Under the pieces are notes generated by a model. It was given only the letters and a program-made list of their open reading frames with translations. It was not told the DNA's origin and ran no database searches. A stretch of 64,000 nt of DNA from Hippopus hippopus (taxonomy: Eukaryota > Mollusca > Bivalvia > Cardiida > Cardiidae), in NCBI GenBank assembly GCA_946811185.2, contig OX328108.1, positions 33,664,493-33,728,492 of the forward strand, written 5' to 3'. Positions 31,874-41,982 of this stretch are shown piece after piece (the first letter of the stretch is position 1; each line of letters opens with the position of its first letter). The position numbers and the translations under genes were made by a program.

Positions 31874-32102
31874 TTAACCCTTTACCACACATTGACGCCT
31901 TTTGACACCCCTAAAAAAGAGGCCTTTTGAAAACATTGTGGGAAAAGGAGAAAATGCTGGTAACCAGCATTTTCTCCTTTTCCCACAAAGTTTTCTACCC
32001 TATCAAAGGAAAGTTGCGTCATTTGAGCCACTATGAAATTGTCGTCTGCAAATGCTTTCAATTTGGATAGGTCTTAAATTTTGCCGTGTGGTAAAGGGTT
32101 AA
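31874..32102 (-). mobile_element. piggyBac-like MITE, intact, 34 nt before exon J
   Basis: TTAA at 31874-31877 and 32099-32102; near-perfect core. Only aagctacttattacgttgat plus a short T-rich tract separate it from exon J. Confidence 0.92.
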
Positions 32103-32136
32103 GCTACTTATTACGTTGATAATTGTGTCTTTACAG

Positions 32137-32400
32137 GTCTCCCAGTAAAAGGTTTGCTCGCAGAACTGTTGGTGGAAACACAAGAAATGTGATTTTAGTG
32201 GAAAGAAACACAATAGATGGGTATAGAAATATACCCAAATCAAGAACTTTTGCGGGCTCAACTGGAGCCCAAAATTCATCAACAGCATCGCAACATTCAT
32301 TTCATCGAGGAGTCAATCATCATCAGAGGGCGACATTGCCGCCCGACTACAAAATTGGGTCTTCATCACAGATTTCACTCCATTCGGAAAAGTCAGATGA
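32137..32400 (+). CDS. PTPN4: PTPN4-like exon J (end of FERM-adjacent region and low-complexity linker)
   Basis: Acceptor gtctttacag, donor gtaagt; 264 nt, phases 2/2. It begins SPSKRFARRTVGGNTRN, continuing the basic FERM-adjacent motif of exon I, then becomes Ser/Thr/Asn/His/Gln-rich, ending SSSQISLHSEKSD. The first dozen residues are conserved; the rest is a typical diverged linker between FERM and PDZ. Codon use is unremarkable and there is no in-frame stop. A MITE ends only 34 nt before the exon (32102). Confidence 0.92.
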
Positions 32401-32429
32401 GTAAGTACTCTATATTTCAAATCTTCATT

Positions 32430-32884
32430 CTTTGCCAGGTGTCGAAATTTTAGACTAGTCCATATTGGAAATATTTGTGGATGTCAAATTACTTGTGGCT
32501 TAAATGATGGAATTTGTCTTCCAAAAGGGTAGGACACACTGTTTGAAGAGTATAAAATACTTGTTATCAGCTTTTAGTTGCCATTTTCCTCTTAGTTGTT
32601 ACAAAAAGATTGGCAAAATGTTTATTCATTGCCACTTGCAGACAACTAATTGTCATTCAGCAAGCCACTTAACCCTTTATCATACAGGACCCTAAACATG
32701 AGGGCTTGTGAAAACACTGTGGGAGAGGGAGAAAAAAGCTGGTTATCATCATTTTCTCCTTTTACCATTATATTTACAACCCTTTATACAATACATTTCA
32801 TCATTTAAACCACATTTAATTTACTCTCTGCAAATGCTTTCAAAGTGATAAAATCTAAAATGTAGTTGTCTGATTTAGACTTAA
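32430..32884. mobile_element. Two diverged piggyBac-like MITEs
   Basis: 32430-32630 (+) is strongly decayed. 32669-32884 (-) has TTAA at both ends (32669-32672, 32881-32884) and a partly decayed core. Confidence 0.65.
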
Positions 32885-33111
32885 CCCTTTACCACACAGT
32901 CCCGAGTTTTAACAACCCTGAGTTAAGAAAGCTCTTGAAACCATTATGAGAAAAGAAGAAAATGCTGGAAACCGGCATTTTCTTCTTTTCCCACAATGTT
33001 TTCTACCAGTCCAAAGACAAATTCCATTCATTGACACATGTTTAATTTGCTGTGTGCAATTGCTTTCGTATTTGGACCAGTCTGAGATATTGTTGCTTGG
33101 TAAAGAGTTAA
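32881..33111 (-). mobile_element. piggyBac-like MITE, intact
   Basis: TTAA at 32881-32884 and 33108-33111. The hairpin arms are paired through gaagaaaatgc/gcattttcttc, a matched change from gagaaaatgc/gcattttctc. Confidence 0.88.
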
Positions 33112-33115
33112 AAAG

Positions 33116-33343
33116 TTAACCCTTTCCCAAACGACAAAGTTAAGGTGATCTCAGATTCAAAACACCTGCATACGACAAATTCAAAATTAGTGCAAATGAG
33201 TTGAGGCTGTCTGATAGGATAGAAAACTTTGCGGGGAAAGGAGAAAATGCTGGTAACCAGCATTTTCTCCTTTTCCCACAATGTTTTCAAAAGCCTTCTT
33301 TCCCAGGGTCGTGAAAACCAGGGATTGTTTGGTAAAGGGTTAA
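33116..33343 (+). mobile_element. piggyBac-like MITE, intact
   Basis: TTAA at 33116-33119 and 33340-33343; left CCCTTTCCCAAACGAC. Confidence 0.88.
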
Positions 33344-33344
33344 A

Positions 33345-34075
33345 ACAATGTGACTCCCAACAATTGCCCCTAGAGAAGGGCAAAGGGTCAGAGGAAGGAA
33401 GAGTCAAGTTTTCAATGAGGATATGAACTAACAGTTTACATAGCCAAAGCAATGAGCAAACACTTCTTAACATCAAACAATCCCAAGTTCTAACAACCCA
33501 CAGGCTGTTAAAAACATGGTGGGAGGAGAAGAAAATGCCTGTTACAGCATTTTCTCCCTTTCCTGTAACGTTTTCTACCCTCTGCTATCATTTGAACCAG
33601 ATTTGTCTCATTGTTTACAATTTTTTTTCAAAATTTAACAAGTCTAAAATTTTGTCACCAGGTAAAGATTTCAACGTTCACCGTTTTATCCTGTGTTTTA
33701 ACAACACAAGAGTTGAACGGCTAATGAAAACATTTTTGGAAAAAGAGAAAATGCTGACTACAAGCATTTTCTCTTTTTTTCACAGTGTTTCCTATTCTTT
33801 CAGAAACTAATCTCATTATTTTAACCTTATTTGACATGTTATCTGGAAATGCTTTGAATTTGATTGAGTCTAAAAAGTTAATCCATTGTCACATGCTTGC
33901 AGCTTTTTCATCATACAGTAAACCATTTGTGTGGAACAAACCCAACCCAGCCCCCATCCCTCACCCCCGAGAAAATTGAACCCAATTCAGTATAGCAAAG
34001 GGTTCAGGAGAGGAAGAGTCAAGTTTTGAATGATTATATGAACTAATAGTTTACATAGCCAAGCGATGGGTAAAC
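33345..34075. repeat. Duplicated roughly 110-bp segment flanking two decayed MITEs
   Basis: gaggaaggaagagtcaagtt...acagtttacatagccaaagc (33390-33470) recurs as gagaggaagagtcaagtttt...atagtttacatagccaagcg (33993-34075). Between them lie MITE remnants at 33467-33667 and 33680-33880. Confidence 0.7.
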
Positions 34076-34189
34076 ACTCTTTGATAAAAGGTTTTCCTAT
34101 AATATTCTACAGTGGGTATTGAATATTTTGTTCCCACAGTGTCAATACAGTGATCTTTGGTCGAAACTGTTCATTCTATTGACACGAAG

Positions 34190-34560
34190 GAATGTTGTGT
34201 AATCCCTGGTATGTTAAGCTCAATTGATGATGACTGTCACAAAGGCTGTAGATCCAAGATCAGGCTGCACAGAACATTATACTGATAAAGTACTCACACA
34301 GTGTCAACTTTATGCTCTGTGGTCTAAACAGAGAACAGTGGTCATTATTGACATGCATTGAAATGATTTTTAACCCCTTAATGTGTTGGACACAACTGCT
34401 GATGACTTTTGCAGACAGTGTAGATCTAAGATCAGACTACAAAGAGCATAGCATTGATAAACTGTTCACACAGTGTCAACACTGTGTTCTATGGTCGAAT
34501 CTGTTCACCATATTGACTTGCATTCTGACCTTAGTTTGTTGTATGCAACTTCTTTTGACT
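34190..34560. repeat. Direct duplication around AGATC-type hairpins
   Basis: Two similar blocks, 34204-34360 and 34372-34540. Each runs gatgactgtcacaaaggctg- or gatgacttttgcagacagtg-like, then agatccaagatcaggctgca or agatctaagatcagactaca, then cacacagtgtcaac. Confidence 0.65.
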
Positions 34561-34701
34561 GTCGCAGATAGTGTAGACTCAAGAAAATTTTTGGAGCGAA
34601 GGAAGATGATATTTTTTGTAAGGAAAAATTGTACCCATGTGACTGTTTACTAAGTTAAAAAGAAAAGAAAAAAAATCAGAAAAAAGTGCTGGATAAAAAA
34701 T

Positions 34702-34782
34702 GCTGTGATGGGACTCAAATCCACAACCTTCAAAACTATAGGTAGGAACCCTACCACTGCTCTATGGTGCCAACTGACATTT
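34702..34782 (-). repeat. tRNA-like SINE head, reverse orientation
   Basis: On the minus strand: catagagcagtggtaggg (A box) and gttgtggatttgagtccca (B box). It ends where the next MITE begins; no acceptor-stem pairing. Confidence 0.45.
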
Positions 34783-34798
34783 CCCTGTATTAAAGATT

Positions 34799-35061
34799 TG
34801 AGCCAAGCTCCAGCAAAAGGGTGCTTAATGCATCTCTGTGATCCATGGTACCAAGCAAGTCATCACATTCTTATGGATCCATAAGAGCAACTTAATTTTA
34901 ACCACAGGCCTAATGGTGAGGTAGAATGGTCCTAGGACATACAGAAAATTTACCCAGAGCGAAAAGTTTCGGCCCAGGTCAGCCTGCGCGGACTGCTCTG
35001 GCTGACATGGGTCGATACTTTTGGCAGATGAATTAAGCCCCCTTTCACAGAGTATGGCTCA
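34799..35061. mobile_element. GAGCC-type TIR MITE, intact
   Basis: Ends gagccaagctccagcaaaag and ccctttcacagagtatggct; internal hairpin gcccaggtcagcctgcgc / gctctggctgacatggg. Confidence 0.82.
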
Positions 35062-35354
35062 TTTATTTATCCTGTGTTATGCAGTTACACACCTAAGCGG
35101 TTACTGACAGATTGGGAAATTTTACAGTGAAAACACAATAATGTCAGTAATTCCTCATGTTTTTGACATGCATTTCTATCTATGTTTTGATTTTATAGCC
35201 ATCTTTGCATGAGAATGAAAATTAGCAGTTTTTATTTAGATTTGCTAAAACTTGCTACGTGAAATCCAGTTTAAGTCCTTTCTGCAAATTCGTACATTTC
35301 CTAGTTTTTGTAATCTGGTAGTAAAGAATTAAAACTATTGTGGTTACCTGTCCA

Positions 35355-36105
35355 TCTTCTTTCTGGAGTCCAGAACAGCACTAGGTAGTATAGCATTCCT
35401 AGCTTGGCCAATTTCTTGCCGAGAATTGATGACTGTGTCATTACAAAAAGATTCCTTCCTCTCTCACCACTGATCATTGTTACGACCATGGTTATGTGGA
35501 AAAATAGCCAGTGGCTTGGGAAAAATATTAACTGGTGTAACTGAAATAATGTTTTAAAAAAACTGTTAAACACCATGCGGACAAACAAACAAAAAGTGTT
35601 TTAGGAAGTTAAGAAGAGAGAAAAAAAGACTTAAATTTATTTAGTTTTTGAGAACAGGCAGTGTATTGTCACTGCCTATTTGACATGAAAGTAGTAACTC
35701 ATTCGGGAATAATGTTATTGTAGTGTAAGTAAATAGATTATCTCAGCGGAGCTGTAAAACTCCCAAGATTTACAATGTAACATCAAAGTGGGGAAATTAC
35801 TTCTATGAAAATCTTCGGTGAAATTGTCTTTTACATCATATCTAAGTAACTAAACAACAGTTAGAACCAAGTAGTTGGCATATAAACTGGAAAGATTGAT
35901 GATAGTCAATGCAACAGGATTCATTCCTTTCTCACCACTTTATGATTGTGATAAGATTCTTTCCTTTTTAGCCTCTGATCATTGTTTCAACAATGGTTAT
36001 GTGGGACAACAGCTAGTGGTATGGAAAGAATATGTGCTGAGTACTGATAAACTCTAGAAAAGCAAGGATAGGTGCCCTGCCTGCCACAAAACAACTGCAA
36101 TAATG
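35355..36105 (+). repeat. Two 5'-truncated SINE copies
   Basis: 35390-35575 and 35884-36105 share agattgatgatagtcaatg-like and ggattcattcctttctcacc-like body words and ...aataatgtt tails. The stretch between them is unique AT-rich DNA. Confidence 0.6.
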
Positions 36106-36334
36106 TTAACTCTTTACCAAACGACAAAATTTTAGACCAGTCCAATTTGAAAGCATTTTCAGACGATAAAATGAATTTGATTCAAGAATCGAAATTTGTT
36201 TTGGGAATAGTAGAAAACATTGTGGGAAAAGAAGAAAATGCTGGTTACCAGCATTTTCTTCTTTTCCCACAATGTTTTCAAAACTTTTCTTCTTCAGGGT
36301 CGTTAAAACTCAGGATTGTGTGGTAAAGGGTTGT
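36106..36334 (+). mobile_element. piggyBac-like MITE with perfect, covaried hairpin
   Basis: TTAA at 36106-36109. Both arms carry gaaaagaagaaaatg/cattttcttcttttc in place of the common gaaaaggagaaaatg/cattttctccttttc, keeping the palindrome exact. Confidence 0.9.
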
Positions 36335-36557
36335 AATTTTACTCTTTACCACAGAACTGACATGTAGACTAGTCTGAATTGAAAGCATTTACAGAGGACA
36401 ATTTAAATGTTGCTCAAATGAATGTCTTTGATAGGGTAGAAAACATTGTGGAAAAAGAAGAAAATATTGTTAACCAGCATTTTTTCCTTTTCCCACAATG
36501 TTTTCAAAAGGCTATTTCCCTAGGGTCACTAAACTCAGCATTGTGTGGTAACGGATA
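36335..36557 (+). mobile_element. piggyBac-like MITE
   Basis: Left actctttaccacagaactg, right gtgtggtaacgg; directly follows the previous copy. Confidence 0.78.
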
Positions 36558-37167
36558 AAACATCAAGCAAATAATCAAGAAGAAGAATTAACACACAAAA
36601 CAAGCAAAGTTGCATGTATACATCACAAAATAGATCTCTCAATTTCTGTACTTGCAATTGTGAATTTTTCATAAAGCTTTTTTATCAAAGTATTTTATAG
36701 AAATTCATTCAAAGTTGCATTGTGGGTAAGTCATTGTTTGAGACATTTAAAACAGCTTATATACGGCAGAATGCATTTAAATATTTTATTTGTTTAGGAA
36801 AATGTATTGTCACATGCATTGGGTTATTGAATTTCAATCTTTTGTGGATTATTGTGAAACAAAATGGCTGTTTCATTCCATAAATCTACGTCTGAATTCA
36901 CTATTCTATCTTTAACGGTTAGTCAGAATAAACCCAACAGACTTTTTAAATCTTTACCACACGAGAAAATTTTTGACTTGTCCAAATTGAAAGCATTTGC
37001 ACACGACAATTTAAATGTGACTCATTTGGGGATATTAATCTTTGATAGGGTAGAAAACATTGTGGGAAAAGGAGAAAATGCTTGTAACCAGCATTTTCTC
37101 CTTTTCCTACATTGTTTTCTTCTCTTTTAAAGACAAATCTTGCCAGCTCAGCAACATTTAATATTTT

Positions 37168-37246
37168 TAGGGATGGCAATGGTTAACCGGTTAACCGATC
37201 GAATGACCGATTAACCGGTTAGGAAATCAGAAACAGGTTAACCAGA

Positions 37247-37304
<58 letters not shown>

Positions 37305-38337
37305 CACCAAAATTTTACCAAAAAAGTGAAAAAATACGTCTTCAAAATTAACTTTGCCGGTTCTGACAACCAGAACTGCATTATACGCGCATCCATGTCG
37401 CCAAGACGCAGCGAAGGTGTGATACACAGTTTGACATGACTGTGCAATAAAAATTGTTAATCCGTTAATTGGTCCCCAGTCTCCGATAATAAACAATCAA
37501 AAACAGGTGTCCTGTTCTAATCAAAGGCACTCGCTTCTACAGTTTATCGTAATTGATTTGTTTGGATTATTTCATTAAGTGCCCGCCCGCAATCAAATAT
37601 ATGCATGGATTGACCAATCAGCATAAAACGGATTGAAATTAACAAGTTAATCGATCTCTGGTCAAGCATGCACAGCGATTACTCTTCGTTCATTATCAGT
37701 TCGATAAGTATCCTCGAAAATCGAAAAATGCCATCAGAAGTTAATCTTAAACACAAGTGTCGAAAACAAACAACATGCCTACACCTACATCAGCCGTTTG
37801 GAAGTATTCATAACGAGCAATTTCTTCTTTTTCCACAATGTTTTCTATCTTTTCAAAGAAGTAAGAATCATTTGTATCAACAATGAAATTGTTTTCTGCA
37901 GAGGCTTTGAATTTGGGAGGGTCTAAAATTTAAATTTGTTGTTTGGGAGAAGGTTAACACCCGATTCATTTAATGATGGCCCCTTCGTTTGACGATCAAT
38001 AACCATAGCATCATCTGCATGATTCAGTAAGTCGATTATGTGAAGTTGTAAATAGCCTGATAATTACTTGATAATTATCATTGTGGAAAATTGATAATAT
38101 TGCCAAGAGAGAGAGAGAGAGTCGATAGATTGGCCTTCGTCTGCGTCAAAGTACAGAAACAGTAAACGTCACGGGTATGCATTTCTCACGCACCGGTTAT
38201 CAATGTTGACATACCGAGCAAATGGCAGGTACCTTCATCTTAAATGATTTTTACATGGTTGTTCGGTTAACCGGTTAACCAATCGAAAGTTTGAAGGGTT
38301 AACCGGTTAGCAATTTTACTAACCGTTGACATCCCTA
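37168..38337. mobile_element. Non-autonomous hAT element with perfect 8-bp target duplication
   Basis: Ends TAGGGATGGCAATGGTTA and TAACCGTTGACATCCCTA are inverted (16 of 18 match). AATATTTT flanks both sides (37160-37167, 38338-38345). Subterminal ttaaccggttaaccgatcg-type repeats occur at both ends. I find no transposase reading frame. Internal passengers are a (GT)n run at 37251-37302, a MITE fragment at 37806-37957 and a (GA)n run at 38107-38121. Confidence 0.9.
37251..37302. repeat. (GT)n microsatellite
   Basis: About 26 gt units inside the hAT element; the poly-Cys-Val and poly-Thr-His open frames over it are artefacts. Confidence 0.97.
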
Positions 38338-38435
38338 AATATTTTGTCTGCAAATGCTTACAATATGGAGAAGTCTTAAATTCTATCTGTTGGTAAAGGG
38401 TCAACTCATCACCAAACTACCTCTTATGCTAACAT

Positions 38436-38634
38436 TTAACTCTTTACCAAACAACAAAAAATTAGACTCATCCAAATTAAAAGCAGTTGCAGACCAAAAA
38501 TTAGATGTGATTCAGATGAGAGGTCAAGTCTTCAACATGCCAGATAAGGTTCGTAGACAAGGAGAAAATGCTTGTCACCAGCATTTTCTCCTTTTCCCAC
38601 AGTTTTCAAAAGCTTCATCCCTCATGTTGATTAA
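38436..38634 (+). mobile_element. piggyBac-like MITE, right-truncated
   Basis: TTAA at 38436-38439 and 38631-38634; the right end after the hairpin is shortened. Confidence 0.78.
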
Positions 38635-38858
38635 CCCTTTACCACAAAATGCCAACTTTTAACGACCCTTGGAAAGAAGCCTATTGAAAACGTTGTAGGA
38701 AAAGGAGAAAATGCTGGTAAGCAGCATTTTCTCCTTTTCCCACAATGTTTTCTACTCTATGAAAGAAAAAATTGCACCATTTAAGCCATATTGAAATTTT
38801 CATCTGCAAATGCTTTTAATTCAGACAAGGCCAAAATTTTGTTGTCTAGGAAAGAGTT
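38631..38858 (-). mobile_element. piggyBac-like MITE
   Basis: Shares TTAA 38631-38634 with the previous copy; right gttgtctaggaaagag-TTAG. Confidence 0.85.
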
Positions 38859-39084
38859 AGAATTTTGGTTTATGTGGTTCAAAGGCCTTTCGCAACTATT
38901 CTTGCCTTTTGGGCAATCATAGATCAAGATTAGACTGCACTAAAGTTGTGAAGCTTCATATTTGATCAACACTGTTCACTGTGCTGAAACACTATAGACA
39001 ACTGCAAGTTTGTTATTACAATTGTTTCGGTCTTATCCTCAGACTGAAAAAGTCTGCATGGTTTTGTCAGCTTTCTAAAAAGTT

Positions 39085-39470
39085 ATGATACCTAAGAGTA
39101 AAACTTGTGAAAGCAGCGTGGGAAAAGGAGATCTTGGATACCAGCATTTGCTCCTTTGCTCCACAATACTTTCTCCCCTTTTAGAGATAAATTTTTTCCT
39201 GAATCAATGTATAAGTGCTTCTTAGTAGGGGCTGGGGTGGGGGACCAACCGACTTCCATTGGTCAGTGAATATGTGGTTGGATTTTTAATCTGAAGATAC
39301 TAGGTGCAATTTCTGCTAGACCACCTAGTCATGTTGGAGTGTTCTTTGGCAAGGCACTTCAGAACTCAAAGTGTAGTACAGATGATACTGATCATATTCA
39401 CGATTAGGTGAGCTGTTACTTGGATATATTTGAAATACTGTTGAATGAGACTCAAGTCAGCTGTATATGC
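39085..39470. repeat. MITE fragment and (CAAT)-family SINE copy
   Basis: 39085-39205 is a decayed (-) MITE core. 39235-39450 carries ttctttggcaaggcacttca, shared with the SINE-like copies at 4760 and 50825, but its tail is lost. Confidence 0.5.
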
Positions 39471-39705
39471 ACAAGTCTAAAATTTTTTTCATCTTGTTTT
39501 AAGAGTTAAACAAATAAACAAAAATTGGTATATGTTTAAAATTATTTCTATGAGCATAAAAAAAGAGTCCCTATTGATTCAGCTTATTTTTATGCTATGC
39601 CTCTGAGAGCCCAATTATATGAAAACAAAGAAATTTGAAAAGAAATATGTTTTCTATTGTTAGAATTATAGATTTAACTATTTACTTGCATTCAATGTTG
39701 ACCCC

Positions 39706-39918
39706 ATTCCCTTTACCAAATAGTCACATGTTTTAGCAATCCTGAGGACTTTAAAAAAAAAAAATACTGTAGGAAAAGCAGAAAATGTTGAGATAACCAG
39801 CATTTTCTCCACATCCCACAATTATTTTCTTCCCTGTACAAATTTGAGTCAGATTTTTTTCATAGTCTAAAAATACTTTCTGTATGAACCAGTGTAAATT
39901 TCTGTCCTCAAGTAAAAG
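39706..39918 (-). mobile_element. piggyBac-like MITE, diverged
   Basis: Left ccctttaccaaatagtcac; right gtcctcaagtaaaag. Confidence 0.65.
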
Positions 39919-40344
39919 ATTGAAGTCAGAAGTGAATTGATTGTTGCTCTTGCGGGGAAGTGTAGATCTAGATCAGACTGCACAGAATAATGATGCAATC
40001 TTATCTTAAATGTACACAGTCTACACTGCTTACTGTGAGATTTTCTGAGAAAACGTCAGCCCTGAAAATTGTACATTATGGGTCTTCTAAAAACCTGGTT
40101 TCAGGTGGAGGCCTTTTTAACCCTGCCTAATTACTAAATGGAATTCAATAATTGAGTCACTTTTGTTCTATGGTTACATGGTATTCTGTACAAACATGTT
40201 TTAAAACCATGGTTATAACAGTACTGGTAGTAGATTTTTTTTTCATTTTTAATTCATAGAGATTGAAAGTTCTTTTTGTTAAACAGCTGAAATATGTAAG
40301 ACTTTGTGCATCAGTCCGTAGATGAGACTCATCTGTTGCAATTT

Positions 40345-40516
40345 GTAACCATCTACCACACAATCCCAAGTTTTAACCACCTTGAGAAAGATAGCTTTTG
40401 AAAACATTGTGGAAAAAGAAAATGCTAGTTACCAGCATTTTCTCCTTTTTCCACATTGTTTTCAAAAGCCTTCTTTGTCAGGGTTATGGAATTGGATAGT
40501 GCGGGAAAGACTTAAG
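40345..40516. mobile_element. Short, fully palindromic piggyBac-like MITE
   Basis: Both arms are of the CACAATCCC type: ccttgagaaagatagctttt at left and aaaagccttctttgtcaggg at right. The element lacks the gtctgcaaatgctttcaa half altogether. Confidence 0.78.
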
Positions 40517-40525
40517 ATTTTCAGG

Positions 40526-40828
40526 GTCTGAAAGCTCAGTCAGTAACATACAAGGCTTGAAAAAGGGGGATTGCTGGTTCGATTCCCCAGCTGAGCCAAT
40601 TTCTTCCTGTAAATTGATGACATTAATGCACTGTGAAAGAATTTGTTTCTCTCTAACCACTCATTGTTGTTTTGAACATGTTTTTATGGGAGAAAGAAGG
40701 CAGTGGCTTGGAAAGAATATGTTTTGGAAATCACTTGTAAAAGAAACTCAAGGAAAATATGAACTGGTGCACTATCCACGTGTACAACCAAAATAAGGTT
40801 GAAAATGCCATTAAACACCACACAAACA
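40526..40828 (+). repeat. tRNA-headed SINE
   Basis: A-box-like aaagctcagtcagtaacata and a good B box ggttcgattccccagctgag, then the diverged body and the tail gaaaatgccattaaacacc. Confidence 0.75.
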
Positions 40829-40897
40829 AATCTATATTTTAAATGTCTGATATCCACTTAGCCCAATATTTAGATACGGGATAATAAATTCAACCAT

Positions 40898-41100
40898 GTA
40901 ACCCTGTACCAAACAATCAAGTTTTAAGAACCCTGGAATCGTGTGAAAAGGAGAGAATGCTGGTAAGGAGCCATAACTAAAAATTCAAATATTGTGATTT
41001 TGAATCTCCTTCTGCTGGAAAAACCTCACCCAGTAGGACAGTGTAGATCAAAGATCAGACAGCAGTCAGATCTTGATCTATACTGTCCTCAAAAACGCAT
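40898..41100. mobile_element. Truncated MITE joined to AGATC-type hairpin
   Basis: 40898-40975 is a (-) MITE left end and half hairpin, ending at gctggtaagg. 41035-41095 holds gtgtagatcaaagatcagac / gtcagatcttgatctatact. Confidence 0.55.
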
Positions 41101-41135
41101 TGAGACATACTAAAGGTTATTCCCTAGGACGTCCA

Positions 41136-41364
41136 TTAACCCTTTACCAAATGACAAAATTTTAGACTGATCCAAATTGAAAGCATTTGCAGACAACACA
41201 ATTTATGTGACTTAAAAATTGAAATTTGTTCTGGGAAGGGTGGAAAACATTGTGGGAAAAGGAGAAAATGCTGGTTACCAGCATTTTCTCCTTTTCCCAC
41301 AAGGTTTTCAAAAGGTTTCTTTCTCAGAGTCTTGAAAACCCGGGATGGTTTGGGAAAGAGTTAA
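41136..41364 (+). mobile_element. piggyBac-like MITE, intact
   Basis: TTAA at 41136-41139 and 41361-41364; near-perfect core. Confidence 0.9.
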
Positions 41365-41982
41365 CATTTCAGACATATGAATTCTAGCAATAAGACACAA
41401 ATGATGGCAGTTTGAAATCTGCTGTTGTCCAGGATGTATCAGCAAAATAGACTGTAAATTACAAACAAGATTGCATATTTTGTGCAGTCAGATATTGATC
41501 TACTTTGGCCACAATGGCAACTAAAGTTGTGAACAGTGCTGTAAGGGTAGACAGAGTTTTTGACTATCACTCTTATAGAGTAGAATAACTGTTTAAAAAC
41601 TTTCCAAGTTCTGGTCATTATTATAAGTTAATGAAGTAAAAAGCATGTTGACCTGACGCTTTTAATAGTAATGAATTGGGAGTTTTCAGTCAATCCAAAA
41701 AAAAAAAAGAGAATTTTCACTTAACAGTGCCATGGTTATTAAATCAAAATTTCCAATTACATATAGCAGTTAAAACTCAAACATCGTGATTTCAAATTTT
41801 ATTCAATCTCAACTGATTTGAAGGTGAAGATAAAAAATTAGACGCATGTACTGTGCTATCTGATCTTGAATGACACTGTCTGCTTTGAGTTACTTGTGAG
41901 GAAGGGGCACTTGGAAAACATTGTGGGAAGAGGAATGGAAGTAATAAGCTTTCTCCCCCTTTTCCAAAGGTTTTCTATACTT

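Larger units (their letters stand above)
36946..38404. mobile_element. Fully palindromic piggyBac-like MITE split by an hAT element
   Basis: Both ends carry the same arm type. At the left are ctttaccacacgagaaaat, gacttgtccaaattgaaagc and atttgcacacgac; at the right are gtctgcaaatgcttacaata, tggagaagtcttaaatt and gttggtaaaggg. The hAT element occupies 37168-38337. Confidence 0.8.

Noticed and set aside
37257..37496. Open frames of Cys-Val or Thr-His repeats
   Set aside because: Translations of a (GT)n microsatellite.
37600..37890. An hAT transposase remnant inside the TAGGGATG element
   Set aside because: The 72-codon frame at 37668 shows no dimerisation or catalytic motif, and its end is MITE sequence.
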